64,000 nucleotides of DNA from Rattus norvegicus (Eukaryota > Chordata > Mammalia > Rodentia > Muridae): positions 135,373,053 to 135,437,052 of the forward strand of contig NC_086024.1 of the NCBI RefSeq assembly GCF_036323735.1. Reading direction: 5' to 3'. The position numbers were made by a program, and so were the translations under genes. Every line of letters begins with the position of its first letter. Position 1 is the stretch's first letter. This document shows, in pieces, positions 34,721 through 46,920 of the stretch. Under the pieces are notes generated by a model. The model saw only the letters and a program-made list of their open reading frames with translations, ran no database searches and was not told where the DNA came from.

Positions 34721-35832
34721 AACAATACATGAAGATATCAGTGTGTATTTTCCTATGAAACCGCATTCTGGCCTGCATCCCTCTGATGAGAGGAGACTTG
34801 ATGACAGTCTGTGGCGATCTGCGGTTCCACCTAAAACCAGTGGCTCATGTTTCCCTGATGGCGCTCTGCGTACTATAGAGTTCTTCCAAGGCCTATAGCT
34901 GAATTACTGAGGTCTGCGCGCACGGACAGGGCTTATGTGGAAAGTGAGCTGAAGTACCAGTAGTTGTAGAACTCGGCAAAGGCCGTGTGTGGGCAGGATT
35001 AGGTGGCTCAGCCTTGCCGGCATTGCGCTGGTCTTGCTTTATTTGGAAGTTTTTTTGTTTGTTTATGGACTATGGAAACACTGTTGACAGCTGCACGAAG
35101 CTCCTCATTACAAATGAAGAGCGGGCTGCTGTGTCAACAGTTGCAGCCTGGGGTCCCACCGCCTTGCAACAAAGCTTCCTGGGTTACCTGATGGCTCTTT
35201 TAAACTGTGGTGACGTCATACCTGTGGTGGGTTTGGCATTGGAACTTTGGTGACCTCCCTTCCCACTGTCCCACCCCAGTCCCTGTGTGAACCATCTGTG
35301 ACAGTCAAGAATCTCATTCGCATGCCCCACCCCCATGACACGCTGTCTCTAAAATGGAAAATACTTCATGTGTTAAGACCTCAGAGCTGGAAGTAGGCCT
35401 TAGAACTCAATTCTCTTGAGAGAAAAAGCCTTCCCTAACTTCTGCGTAGTACTTGGCATCCTACGACTAGGTTTGGTGGTCATTATCTGGGGTTTTAAGC
35501 AGTCTCCGTATCGTATCAGCCTTGGTAAGAGTACGCATGCAGCGTCACAGTCCAAAGAAAGGTTATCAGTGCTTCTCTGTGCTCACTTAGCTTCTGAGGA
35601 GACATCTTCCCAAAGCAAATCTCACTTTTTACAGACCAAGCAGGTGTCTCATCTACTGCAGACGTGAAGTGCCAGGGTCAGGAAGCTGGTAGGAGACAAG
35701 TTTTGTCAGCTATAGCCACTCCTTTGGATTCTCATGCCACATGATTTGTGTGGAATTCTAAAATACTGGTCATATCTAACACGGATCTGTTTCTCCAAAT
35801 CCACTCTAGGGTATCTTACTATGTGTGTGTGT

Positions 35833-35895
<63 letters not shown>

Positions 35896-35946
35896 TTCTC
35901 TCACATACACACACACATGCGTACACACACACACACACACACACAC
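35833..35946. repeat. Compound (CT)n(CA)n microsatellite
   Basis: About 60 bp of CT with TTTCT interruptions, then CA repeats. Confidence 0.97.
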
Positions 35947-36357
35947 CTGACATCACCTGGGATACTGTGTGAATGGAAAGCGAGTCTCTGAGGTGCAGGT
36001 GCACCTGGGCTGTGGTGGGGATGAAGTCCCAGGCCCACACAGCTCGTGTGGAGGCCTATACATTCTCATCCTGTGAGCTGCTGCCTGCTTAAGGCTCTCG
36101 CCCACTGAAGAGGGCTCCATCTGCCCATCTGCCGTGAGCCAGCACGGCCCTTGGGCACGGGGTCCTTTCCACTCTTGTACAGCTGCATGGAAAGCACTGG
36201 GTTTACCCGGGAATGTTGAGATGATGACCCCAGTGCTGTCTCACAGCAGACCTTTCCTCTCTGTTCCTCCCCACCTGACTTTGAGCACCTAGAGGACAAG
36301 GTGCTGTGCATCCTGTAGCGAACTGGAGATTTCCAGTTGATAAAAATAGGAGAGCCA

Positions 36358-36453
36358 GGGGGTTGGGGATTTAGCTCAGTGGTAGAGCGCTTGCCTAGCA
36401 ACCGCAAGGCCCTGGGTTCGGTCCCCAGCTACGGAAAAAAAAAAAAAGAGAAA
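36358..36453 (+). repeat. ID SINE
   Basis: 'ggggttggggatttagctca', 'gtggtagagcgcttgcctag', then 'ccctgggttcggtccccagc' (intact B box) and poly(A). Flanked by aaaaataggagagcca at 36342-36357 and about 36454-36469. Confidence 0.97.
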
Positions 36454-37909
36454 AAAAATAGGAGAGCCAAACACAGCCTGGGATCTAGAAGCATAGGGTG
36501 CACAAGGGGGTCAGTGCAGCCAAACCATAGCACACAACTGAGGACTGCTCTGGACTTTGGGAGAAGGCGTGGCTCGTGTCTGTAGGGAGGGTCAGAAAGA
36601 AATGGCACTGAGATGAGGTGAGGACTGGTGAGTGCAGAGGGAGTCCTGACCCAACAGTTGTCACTCAGTTGGTGTTTGAGGCGAGGGTCCAATACCCAGG
36701 CGAGTCAGAAAAATGCCAGAGAAACCCAGGGCTGGCCGTGGGAGAGCTGTGATAACACTGGCGAGAGGGCAGAAGCTGGCTGCCTTTATCCCTCCAAATG
36801 TATGTAAGGCACAGAGTGACCTAGGCAGACTTTAGAAAGCTTTTCTGTTAGGTCAGCAGCACCATGGCGTGCTGGAAGGGCCAGGCCCATGGGGGCTGAC
36901 TTGGAACGTATGGAAAAGAGGCCACTGAGCAGAGCAGGCAGCAAGGAGGCCAATGGTTGTAGGAAGACACTGAGTGCCAGGTTACAGCAAGTACCCAGCC
37001 TGGAGGGTAAAGGGACCAGACTAGGCTGAGCAGAGCTGCCGACCAGAAGGGTGGAGTTAGCTAAGGCCAGAAATAAGTCTGAACACAAGACCCAGCTTCC
37101 CCTGAAGGCTTGGGGCTTCCTGGAAGCTCCTATATTACAAGGGAAGAACTGAGCATGACCCCCAACCTGCAGCGGACACTGGCTGTGCCCCTCCCTGACC
37201 TCACCACATAGAGAGGGCAGGTGCCAGCAGCTTACAAGCTGTGGCTATATCCCTCTGCTCACAAAGCCTCAGGTCAGTGGTACAGGCAGGTGGCAGGCTA
37301 CCTGCCCTTACACCCTGTCTGATGCACCCAGAGCATAGGGATTAGAGACCACATTGAAGAGAGGGAAGCTTAGCACAGGGTCCCAAGACACAGTGGACCT
37401 GACCCCAGGCCCAGTTAGAGGGTTCCTAGCAATAGGCCACCCCGCTCCAGTTTGTATTGGGCTATGTTGAAAGGTTTACGGTCTCAGAAAAATACTGGGG
37501 ACATGGAACGAAGGGAAGGGTTTGGGGGCAGCTGCCCCAGGGTGAATGTGAAGGAGGGTGACAGCTTCTGCTATGGACAGTCCCCCTTCAGTGTTTTGGC
37601 CCAGAGATACAAAAGGCTATAGGCTGGCTGTCTCAAGATGAACTCAGGAAGGTGTAGAAGTGATCTTGGGGCCAGCAGAGGTCAATTGCATAGCCCAGAC
37701 CACAGGAGAGTGAGCCCCTTCCTAGCATCCTACAGGCAGCAGCCCTCAGCTTCATCAGGGGCAAGCAGGCAAGTGTATCTCCCGCTACACGGCTTCTTGT
37801 AGAAGAGGGACTCAGGGAAGGGCCCTGCAGCCAGCAGCCCGTGCAGGGTGAGGGCCCCGAGTGCCGCCCCAGCACCTAACAGACAGTGACTCCATACTTT
37901 GCATTGCAG

Positions 37910-38026
37910 TATGCAGTGTATAGTCAAGCCAGCGCCATGAGCATCCCGGTTGCCATGGAGACAGATGGTCCTCAGTTTGAAGATGTGCAGATGCTGAAAA
38001 AGACAGTGAGCGACGAGACTCGTCAG
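37910..38026 (+). CDS. Ppp2r5c: Ppp2r5c coding exon, residues 443-481
   Basis: Thirty-nine codons, YAVYSQASAMSIPVAMETDG through TVSDETRQ, in the flexible tail that differs among gamma isoforms. Acceptor ctttgcattgcag, donor CGTCAG|GTAAAA. Phase 0 at both ends, so it is a cassette that could be skipped in frame. It differs from the human tail as I recall it at several positions, in contrast to the invariant core. Confidence 0.96.
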
Positions 38027-39229
38027 GTAAAAAGGGCACTGAGCACAGGAAGGCTATACCTGCCACAGATGTGCTTGACGGGTCCGTCACGTTCTGCTGA
38101 GCTCTGGATCTGAGTGGTCAGATTGCTAGAGAAGCTCTTAGCCATTAAGTGTGCGCCCTGCAGTTTGTTGCTTCACTTCCCTTAGCATAAGAGACCCAAC
38201 TAACTGTCGTACATTAGCTTGAGCAAAAGCAGAGCTTTGCGACAGCACCCTGCCATTCACTCTCTCCTCGAAGCCCTCCCACCCCTGCTCTGGTGCACAG
38301 ACTTCCCCTTAGATCTTCCTAGCAGGTGCCACACCCCATACCTCCCAGGATACCCAAGGTGGGAAGTTTGACTTCCTATGGGACCCAGTGGTAGGCCAGG
38401 GCTGTGCCAGCAACAATTCCAACTCCGTGCAATGGTTTGGAGCATTTTTAACCCAGAGATCTCTTTCTATCAAATTGAGAACATTCACAGAAAGGTTTAA
38501 AGAGGGTGATCCACTGAGCTCCTCTGTAGGTCCTAAAAGTCTGTATCCCTCTGGGCATGCTCCGTGGCCTGGGCATGTGTAAGCAATGCCTTGAATGGAC
38601 CTGGAGGCAATGGTCATTCTGACTTGTAACTTTTAGTCCCCCTAGATGAATGACAGTCCCTTGACATTGGTACTCAAATTCTAGGATGTGGAAGGGGACC
38701 CCTCATTGCTCCTTACCGCCCATGGCATCCTGAGGAGCTCAGTTAAGTACACAGAAGGATTCTCTAATCTATTTCTGTTTGGTTCAAGTAACCCCCCACC
38801 TGACTAAAACAGGATGAGGCATTACCAAGAGTGGGCACCGGAGCCAGCCGAGCCTTCCCCAGCCCCAACTGCACACCTCTACAGAGGCAGAAATAGAGCC
38901 TTCTGAACTGGGCTGTGGTCACAGTACAGTACACAGAAGCGCTCCAAGGCCTGGCATGGAGAGAGGCTGCAGCAGAATCTCTTCAGAACTGCTGCCAGCA
39001 GTGCCCTGCAAGGCCATGTCTTGTGTGTCAATTACATAAGCAGAGGTGCTTATGGCTGATTCTTCTCCCCTTGGCAACATGGCTGTCTGCTGTGGAGCCC
39101 TAGGCTCCCTGTCAGAGTCGTGAGCAAGGAGAGACCAACCCCTAAACTTGCCATGTTCACTCTCGGCCCTTTGATTTAAGTTGAACTTTGTTTAAATGGA
39201 TAAATGAGCACATTAGAAATGCAGTGGAG

Positions 39230-39330
39230 GGGTTGGGGATTTAGCTTAGTGGCAGAGCACTTGCCTAGCAAGCACAAGGCCCTGGGTTCGGTCCCCAGCT
39301 CCGAAAAAAGAAAAAGAAAAAAAAAAAAAA
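39230..39330 (+). repeat. ID SINE
   Basis: 'ggttggggatttagcttagt', 'ccctgggttcggtccccagc' and an A-rich tail broken by G. Flanked by gaaatgcagtggag at 39216-39229 and 39331-39344. Confidence 0.96.
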
Positions 39331-39467
39331 GAAATGCAGTGGAGAAGTGCAGTGGCCACCCACTGACCTACTGACCTACTGACCTACTAACCGTCAGCAA
39401 TTAGTTGAACTCCACACTTTGCTCATAATGGTTTTTCTTAGCAATGAATAGAGTTCATCAAGAGCTC

Positions 39468-39585
39468 ACCTGGGCACGTTTACTCAAGCTATAATCCCAG
39501 AGCGCCAGAAGCCAAGGCAGGAAAATCGTGAGTGGAAGGCCATTCTGAGCCACACAATGAGACCCTCCTGAAAAAACAGAAGGAA
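39468..39585 (+). repeat. Old B1-like SINE
   Basis: 'aagctataatcccagagcgc', cagaagccaaggcagg and 'cacacaatgagaccctcctg' follow B1 order, much mutated. Confidence 0.6.
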
Positions 39586-40232
39586 GACAGAGAAGGCCAA
39601 TGGGAGGGGGGAATAGAAAAGAAAGAAAACCCACGTGTTTCCTATGTTCTAACTAGGAAGTTTCCCTCCATGATTTCTTTGTGACTTTGACAGGAATTAA
39701 GGTCACCTCTTTCATTTCCACTTAGACTTTACAGCCCTGAGTCTGCCAGTGGCAGCCCAGCCGAGTGGCCCATCTAAGACCCCCACATCCTGGACTGTGG
39801 GGAAGCCCACCTGGAAATCTGTGGCCTTTTACTCAATTTTAAGATGCTTGGGCCATATAAAATCTAGGAGTTGTGAGCTATTTCCCACACATTGAGTCTT
39901 TGAAGGTTGAATTGGTACATCCTTCAGCCTTGGTCACGATTCACTATAACCTACGCCCTGTGCTTTACAAAGTCAACAGCTGGAACAAGAACACAGCAAA
40001 TTCAGCTTACACCTTTAAAATGCCTCAAAAAGTGGGCTCTGGTGTTGGAGGGCTCTGGAGCCACGGAGCCCCCCAGCTGGTGTCCACCCTCTACCCATCA
40101 TGGGCAGCGGGTCCCTTTCTGAGCAGCCTGGGCAGGGTTGCCCTGAGACGCTCCCATGACAGATCTGCTCTCAGCCTGTGTGACTCTTGAGATTATCTCA
40201 GCTAGTTGAAGTTTCTATAACTGACATTCTTT

Positions 40233-40419
40233 TTTTTTTTTTTAGATTTATTCATTTATTATATATAAGTACACTGTAGCTGTCTTCAGATACACCAGAA
40301 GAGGGCATCAGATCTCTTTACAGATGGTTGTGAGCCACCATGTGGTTGCTGGGAATTGAACTCAGGACCTCTGGAAGAGTAGTCGGGTGCTCTTAACCTC
40401 TGAGCCATCTCTCCAGCCC
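40233..40419 (-). repeat. B2 SINE, antisense, full length
   Basis: Poly(T), then the reverse complement of a rat-type B2 down to 'ctgagccatctctccagccc'. Flanked by ctataactgacattctt at 40215-40231 and 40420-40436. Confidence 0.96.
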
Positions 40420-40574
40420 CTATAACTGACATTCTTAAAGCGTCAGCCGTCACCTTGAGAGCTCTGTGGCCCAAACTCCTGAGGCAGGAGATGCCACGCA
40501 CGGGGAATTCAGTTCTCCCCAGAGTGACTTATCCATTGGAATCCAGCAGGCTTTCTCCCCTTAAGAAAATGAAG

Positions 40575-40760
40575 CCCAGGATAGCTCAGGTGGTATGCTG
40601 CTTGCTTCGCGTGCAGGAAGACCTGACATCCCAGCACAAACCCTGCGTGCCCGTGCACTCCTGTAACCTTAATGCTGGTTACAGTGAAGGCAAGAAAACC
40701 AAGATGTCAGGTCCTCCCTGGCTATATAAAGTTCAGAGGTCAACCCAGGCTCAAAAACTA
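40575..40760 (+). repeat. Composite ID/B1-like SINE (B4 type)
   Basis: An ID-like head (gatagctcaggtggtatgct, then gacctgacatcccagcac) leads into B1-like sequence (tcctgtaaccttaatgctgg). Old and diverged. Confidence 0.55.
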
Positions 40761-41105
40761 ACCAATTCTAAAATCCCGTGGAGTAGAGACAGAGCAGGAA
40801 ATCTTAAGTTTGAAGCCAGCTGGGCTATCTAGTAAAGAGCCTGTCTTTGAAAAAGAATAAGAAGCTGAAATAAGTTGCTGTGGAAACACAGAGAACCTAG
40901 AATAGTTTAAACATCTGAGAAAGACAACGCTGCTCAGTGCCAGTGTCCGTGGTGAAACCCCTGAGCCAGTGCACAGTTGAGTCTCGCTGTCTAGATGAAG
41001 GTGTCTGAGCTGCAGGCTCATAGGTAATATTTGAAATGATAAACTCATTTCAAATAGTTTGGTTCGGGGCTCCTGACATTCTTGATTATGACAACAGACG
41101 TACAA

Positions 41106-41228
41106 GTACCAGATGTGGTGGCCCAGGCCTGTAGTCCTAGCACTTTGGAAACTGAGGCAAGACTGTGCACGGGTAAGACTAGCCCAGGCTACACAGCAAG
41201 ACCCCCAGCTCAGAAAGCAAATAAAGCT
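41106..41228 (+). repeat. B1-like SINE
   Basis: 'agatgtggtggcccaggcct', 'gtagtcctagcactttggaa' and 'cccaggctacacagcaagac'. Confidence 0.75.
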
Positions 41229-42404
41229 ATAGCTGAAAACTAAGGCCTGGACTTGGGCAGTGTGAACTGTCTGTGGCCCTCAGTCTTATTTTTCAACGTT
41301 TTCCCAGAGAGTCCATGTTTCTTTAAATGGACTTGACTTGGGCCAGGACAGGTTGGGTGGTCCTGCAGGAAACTGGGGACTAATTGCCAAGAAAGGATCT
41401 GGGTTGGTGGGGCGGGGTAGGGGTGTGGAGAAATTGAGTAATGTATTTACCTGTTAGAACCACAGTTTGGATTTCTTCTGTAGAACTTATGTAACCCTCT
41501 ACAGAATACACCTCCCCCAAAAGCATGTAGTTTTATGTGAATACCGTTGATATCAGAGACATTTAAAATGTTTACAATTTTCATTTTTAACAGTTGGTCG
41601 GGAGAAAAGCAATGTCAACCACGCAAGTCAGGAAGGTGTAGAGACGGAGTGGGCAGTGCAGGTACTCCTTGGAAAATGCATAGCGTATGCTTAAGGTTGT
41701 ACGAAGCTTGACAAGCCCCATGTGGACATGAAGTATTTTCCCTCCTTTCCATGATATTACAGCTTGCGATGGGCAAGACAGAGCTAAAGGAATGCTGATC
41801 AGCTCTACCTCTGATTAAGTTCGAAAGTTTGAACTCAGCGCCTTTCCAAGTAAAGGAGGCGTGTGCCATTGTGTACCAGCCCATGTCCTCTGCAGGGCCC
41901 TCAGCACTGGCTGTTGGCACCAGAGTGTCCAGGCTCCTGTGTCTCACACAGCGCTGTCTCAGCCAACGCTCCCCTGGCTCCCTCGTCCACCCACCCCTGC
42001 CCGCATGCCGCCAGCACAGCCCCTCCCCCAGGTCTTACTCATCCTAGACCAGCATCTGCATGATGCCTCACTCTTTCCTGCTTCCTGCTTCCTTCACTGT
42101 TCCTCTTGTGGTGTGTCTTCTCTCCGCCTCCTGCATCCGTCTGCAGGGCTAAGCAGAGAGGCCCCTCGTGTGTCCAGAGTCTCCCATCAGTTCACTTTCC
42201 ACAATTTGCCTTCACTGGTTCCAGCTCCAAGGGCTTGCTTATAGTCTCTCGGGTAAGGGGTCTCTTTTTTCTGACATGGCTATATCAGAGGTAATTACAT
42301 ATTTCGTGTATTTTAAAATGTTGGTTTACATCAGGATGGGTATAAAATTCAGGGTAGAATTTTACCTGAGTTTCTAATGGGTTAAAGAATAAAGTACTCT
42401 TTAG

Positions 42405-42472
42405 GCGCCAGCCGCAGTGGTACACACCCTGAATCTCAGCGCTTGGGAGGCTGAGGCAGGGGGATGGTGACT
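42405..42472 (+). repeat. B1 SINE left-end fragment
   Basis: 'agccgcagtggtacacaccc' and tcagcgcttgggaggctgag; the right half is absent. Confidence 0.65.
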
Positions 42473-43114
42473 GTGGACTTTTCAGATCAGTAAATGCACT
42501 CTTACAAGCGTGGTGAGTGGTCACAGCCTGTATGGGGACTGGTGAGATTTGCCATCTCAAACTGGTTTCTAGGCAGGAAAATGGAAAAGCTTGCCTTCCC
42601 CAGGTCCCAGTGACAGCTCCAGAAACAATCCTGGTGTCAGACCCCGAGCCCACTGCTGCTGTTCATAATTATAGGTAATGACAGGCAGCCCCACAGACAA
42701 CCTTGCTAGGAAACACCGAACTCTGAAACGCACACAGGCTTCCTTCTGGGTGTGGCTTGCAGGTGCTTGTGCACCAGAGCATTAAAAGCGTGTTTATCAC
42801 CACGTAGCCAGACATCTGCACACCTGCTCTTCTGTCACTGTGGTGGATGACCTTTAAACCATTGGGGTTTTTCTAGATTACACCACAAAGGTTTATTCTC
42901 CTTTGGTTAGAGACGCTGGGTGGGAAGGAAAAGGGTTGGGGTGAAGCAGCGTGGGTCTGAAAGCACCACTGGCCGCCTGTGGATGTCTCACTGCCTTTAG
43001 ACAGCTGAGGCGGTGTCCTGTGCCTCTGAGTCCCGGGCTAGCACAGGAGCTTTCCTCAGCGCAGACACCCCTCTGCGGCCCCATTCTTTATTCATGCAGG
43101 GTTGGTTATACCCC

Positions 43115-43245
43115 AAGGCATGCTGGCTCTGTTCATAACCTGGGAGGCTAAGACAGGATTGCCATGAGGTCAGGGCCAGCCTGGACTACAGAGTAAATTT
43201 AAGGCCAACCTGAGCTACATCATAAGATCCTGTCTCAAAACATGC
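43115..43245 (+). repeat. B1/B4-like SINE, diverged
   Basis: cctgggaggctaagacagga, 'cagggccagcctggactaca' and 'cataagatcctgtctcaaaa'. Confidence 0.7.
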
Positions 43246-43853
43246 ACATATGTGCACATGCACACATAGAATCTAAATCCTGCTAACATGGAGTTCCTAA
43301 ACTTCAGAAAGAGAGTGGAAAAGAAAAGGAATGTTTTATGCCTTAGACTCAATATTAGAAACTTCCCCGTGAAATGACTTTTCTCGGCACAGTTTTTTTT
43401 TTCCAGCCGTGTGACATATTTAACACCTTGTACTGCAAAACTCTCTTAGAACTTTTGTAGGCATTTTAGCTCTCTTATGGTTTTAAATCTACTTTGTTTC
43501 TCATTCATTCTGTTTTCCCCTTTCAAAAAAAAAAGTCTCTTTCCTGAAAGGTGTAACAGACACGGGGTGTTTTATGAGAGAGGAGGACACTCGGGGGGAG
43601 TTGTAACTCCTGGGAAATTCTGCAACACTAACACTGTAGAAGCCCAAAGTTACCCCTGCCCACCGAGCTGCACCCTAGTCACTACACAGTGCCTAGGGTA
43701 TTGAGTGAACGGATAGGAAATCGGCCAGCTGAGGCTGGAGCACACCTGTGAACCTTGTTTGCCTCGTCTTTTCCTCTGACTTCTAACCCGGAAGTGAACT
43801 CCCTCCTCAGTTAGCCTACTGCATAGCCAACTGCATTGCATTTGTGATTCCAG

Positions 43854-43985
43854 GCACAGAAGGATCTGAAGAAGGACCGTCCCCTTGTGCGCCGCAAGTC
43901 CGAGCTGCCTCAGGACCCCCACACCGAGAAAGCCTTGGAAGCTCACTGCAGAGCCAGTGAGCTGCTCTCCCAGGACGGGCGCTAG
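43854..43985 (+). CDS. Ppp2r5c: Ppp2r5c terminal coding exon, residues 482-524 and stop
   Basis: Forty-three codons AQKDLKKDRPLVRRKSELPQ through SELLSQDGR, then TAG. The basic RRKS stretch could contribute to nuclear targeting or be a phosphosite; this is inference. Acceptor tttgtgattccag. The full-length protein reaches 524 residues, equal to human gamma-3, which supports every exon boundary above. Confidence 0.98.
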   Translation, partial: AQKDLKKDRPLVRRKSELPQDPHTEKALEAHCRASELLSQDGR

Positions 43986-45846
43986 CGTCTGGAGCAGCAC
44001 GCCGAGCTGGGCCTGTCAGTTCTCTTCTGGATGCTGTAGAAAAGACATACTGTTTGTGCCATACCAGTCAGTTACACTCAAAAGTCAAAGCTTCCTCCGA
44101 CCCCCGTTCTGTAGGCAATAACGCTTGTCTGCCTCAGCTCGAGATTAGGAGTTCAAACAATGGTGGCTTCTCTGGCCCTGCTGGCCAAGCTGGGGGCTGG
44201 GGGAGTTGGTGACGGTGTCATCACCTTGTTGTCACCACCCCAGCACACCCCTGAGTGAGACAGAGTAAGAGCTATAGGGAAGCTGTCACCCTGGCTGTCG
44301 TCTTCTCGCACCCAGTGGACCCTGTGTTCCTCTGAAGTGGGAGTTCTGTGGTGATACCGATGACATTTCAAGGCACGTGTTAGAGGCATCTCCCCCTTTA
44401 AGACTTTTCAACCCTTGACGTTGTTTTCCCTCTTGCTCTGCCAGCAGCTGATGGTTGTCAGGCCTCACAGAGATGACTCCTTGCTTTCACATTCTAGCTG
44501 CCTACCGGGAAAGAGGCCAACAGTCCTCAGCGCTGGGACCTTTGAAGGTGTTTCTTTCCCTTGACTAACAGCACGGTCACCATGTCCCACTTCCCTTAAT
44601 GTCTACCGAAAGCCATATTTCATAGTCTGTGGTAGAGGCCAGGGTTCCACCTAAGCGCCAAGGAGAGCTCTGAGAAGTGCTTCCTCAGTCCACCTTGAGT
44701 AGAACTGCAATGTTGAAATTATGTGTTCATATTTTTATTTGCAGAATCAGTTTTTCATCTACTTACACATGATCCTTCAACAAGGCTCTTGAATTGATAA
44801 AGATTACAGGATCTAAGAATTCCACATCTGTAGAAAGTCACAGTAAATCAAGCCACAAGGCCTAGTGTAGACTGTGGCTGCCTGCGCCGTAATGTGCGCT
44901 GTGTGGGCACCCAGTGAGCCTTTCTGTTGGAAAAAGCACATTACCAGGCTTGCAAGGAAAAGAGCAGTGTCTGTGTTTCCACTGGTCTTCACGTGCTGCT
45001 ACAGGCTTCACAGAATTCTTGCATGGATTAAGCTTCTGTTTTAGACGGAATAGCACGAGGAGAAAAATCCATAAACTTAGTGCTTTGTCTAGTCTTTTTT
45101 TTTTTCTCTCAGGGTGGCCAGTATTTTGACTTATTTATCCTGCTTAAAAGCTGCTTGAGATGTGAACTGCTATTCTGGACAGTGACTCGTTTCTTTTGTC
45201 TCCAGCATATATATAACTTAGTGTTACGTGTCTTGATGCACAAGATATGGTAAAAATGTGGCTTCTTTTAAAACCTGCTTCTTAATCGTGGTCTCGGGTA
45301 TCCATGAAAAAGTTGTGAAATCAGACATTGCTCTGCCATGGCCACGGAGCCTGCTTCTGGGTCCCCTTAGACGGCTGCCGATGCTCATGCCGCACGGTGG
45401 GGGAGAAGGGCGCGTGCAGAGAGGGAAAGCCTGCATGGCTGACCAGAAAGGCGGCCCCAGTTGAGGGTGGACAGGTGGCCGCTTGGGTGAGAACACTTCC
45501 TGAGAAACTTGACAAGTATCTATCCACTTTACTATTATGAAATCTATAATTTAAAAAAAAAAGTTGAGATGCCTTCTCCTTTTGAGGGAAAAAGGGTGCT
45601 TTATTGTACAAAGCAGCGTCTCTGTGTTTTGATCCCCCATTGTTTGAACTCTCGTCTTTAGCTGGTAGAGTCTCAGATATCCCTGACACGGGGCATTCTG
45701 TGTGCGGTGAGGGGTTCCCGAGAGGCTCCGGAGCCCTGCGTGAAAGCAAGCTCTCAGTGTACGGGTGATTGTGCAAAGCTCAGCACGGCAGAGCATCCTC
45801 TGGTCCAGGTCTCACTTCTGCTCTTTATTGAAGACAAACATTCACC

Positions 45847-45852
45847 AATAAA
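45847..45852 (+). terminator. Ppp2r5c: Poly(A) signal AATAAA
   Basis: Canonical hexamer 1.86 kb after the stop, followed by an A run that could also mimic genomic priming. Confidence 0.4.
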
Positions 45853-46221
45853 GAAAAAAAAAAGAGAAAGATGTTTTGAGAGAAACTAATTTTCTTTGAC
45901 AAGAGTATTACTTAATTTTTTGGCCTATTAAGGTTCCCCTAGTTAGTACTCGATTCCCTGTGCTAATCGTTCAACTGTATATTGTTAAGACACACTGCTG
46001 ATTCTGTACCAAACTGGTCTCAAAAAAAAAAAAAAAGTACCACATTGAAAATAAATGGGTGACTGTTTTTCTTCACACGGCTCTAGTTTGGCACCTTCAC
46101 TCTTTCCAGAATGTGTCTGTGCGGCAGAGATATCACAGTTCAAGTGTCTTTCTAGTGTGGCTTTGGATGGCTTCCTTTGAACATTGTACATACATTGTAT
46201 CTTTGTTTTATGGTAATAAGT

Positions 46222-46227
46222 AATAAA
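46222..46227 (+). terminator. Ppp2r5c: Poly(A) signal AATAAA
   Basis: Hexamer in AT-rich 3' UTR; a further AATAAA follows at 46270-46275. Confidence 0.45.
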
Positions 46228-46517
46228 AAATGTAGACTTCGTATTTTGTACAAAATGTCCTATGTACAGAATAAAAAAAAAGTTCATAGAAACAGCAAAA
46301 ACTAGGTTAAGTGGCACAGTTATTTTTCTTTAGGAAATATCTGTAACTTTACGCTTTAGCGAAATGTTAAGTACCGACATATTTTTTAACATTTTGTAAT
46401 TCAGAACTTTTTTTGTTTTGACATTGTTTATGAAGAAAGACTTCATGCACTTGCCATTTAATATGCTCTTTTATCTAATTTTAAAGAACTCTTTAAAACG
46501 GTGTATTATACGGACTA

Positions 46518-46523
46518 AATAAA
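46518..46523 (+). terminator. Ppp2r5c: Poly(A) signal AATAAA (distal, probable main 3' end)
   Basis: Last canonical hexamer before SINE-containing intergenic DNA, with a GT-rich stretch (gctttgggcggtctggtt) about 45 bp downstream. Confidence 0.65.
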
Positions 46524-46770
46524 GAACATGTGAATTTTATCGCTCATCATGAAACTAAATTTAGCCATGGCTTTGGGCGGTCTGGTTCCCACACACTGTT
46601 ACTGTCAGGTCAGGGACCAGCCACTCCAGGGACACCGGCTAGAGGTGGGAAGCAGGTGTCTGCCCTGTGTCCCCCTAATGAGTGTCAGCTGGACATTAGC
46701 TCCTAGCGGAGGGTCTTCTTAGAAGCTAGTCCTGTAAGCCACCATGCTACCTCTTCGGTTGAAAAGGCAA

Positions 46771-46920
46771 GTGCCGGGTGTGGAGATGCACACTTTTGAT
46801 CTCAGAACCCAGGAGGCAGAGGCAGGCCTCTGTGAATTCAAGGCAGATCTATCTGGTCTACAGCTCGAGCTCCAGGACAGCCAGGGCCATAGAGAGAGAC
46901 CCTGTCTCAAAAAGAGAGAA
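46771..46920 (+). repeat. B1 SINE
   Basis: 'gtgccgggtgtggagatgca', 'ggaggcagaggcaggcctct', 'ctccaggacagccagggcca' and gaccctgtctcaaaaa are in order. Confidence 0.9.

Larger units (their letters stand above)
33908..34740 (+). other. Ppp2r5c: 3' UTR of the short Ppp2r5c isoform
   Basis: A short form would end just after the AATAAA at 33996. A longer form could use the second AATAAA at 34715-34720. No SINE is seen here; a 39-bp duplication sits at 34432-34509. Confidence 0.5.
34741..37909 (+). other. Ppp2r5c: Remainder of Ppp2r5c intron
   Basis: Contains a CT/CA microsatellite (35833-35946) and an ID element (36358-36453). The stretch 36,480-37,900 appears unique, with no exon recognised. Confidence 0.85.
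38027..43853 (+). other. Ppp2r5c: Ppp2r5c last intron
   Basis: Contains an ID (39230), an antisense B2 (40233), a composite ID/B1-like SINE (40575), and B1-like copies (39468, 41106, 42405, 43115). The stretches 38,030-39,200, 41,240-42,400 and 43,270-43,850 show nothing recognisable. Confidence 0.88.
43986..46540 (+). other. Ppp2r5c: Ppp2r5c 3' UTR (full-length isoform)
   Basis: About 2.55 kb from the TAG to the last strong AATAAA (46518-46523). No SINE or LINE is recognisable across it, unlike both flanks, consistent with transcribed sequence under constraint. AATAAA hexamers also occur at 45847, 46050, 46222 and 46270, so several 3' ends are likely. A Pumilio-type site TGTACATA lies at 46185-46192. 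The AT-rich segment 45,880-46,530 looks like the most UTR-like part. Confidence 0.8.

Noticed and set aside
36358..36430. tRNA-like sequence with A and B boxes
   Set aside because: It is the tRNA-derived head of an ID SINE, with target duplication and A tail; not a tRNA gene.
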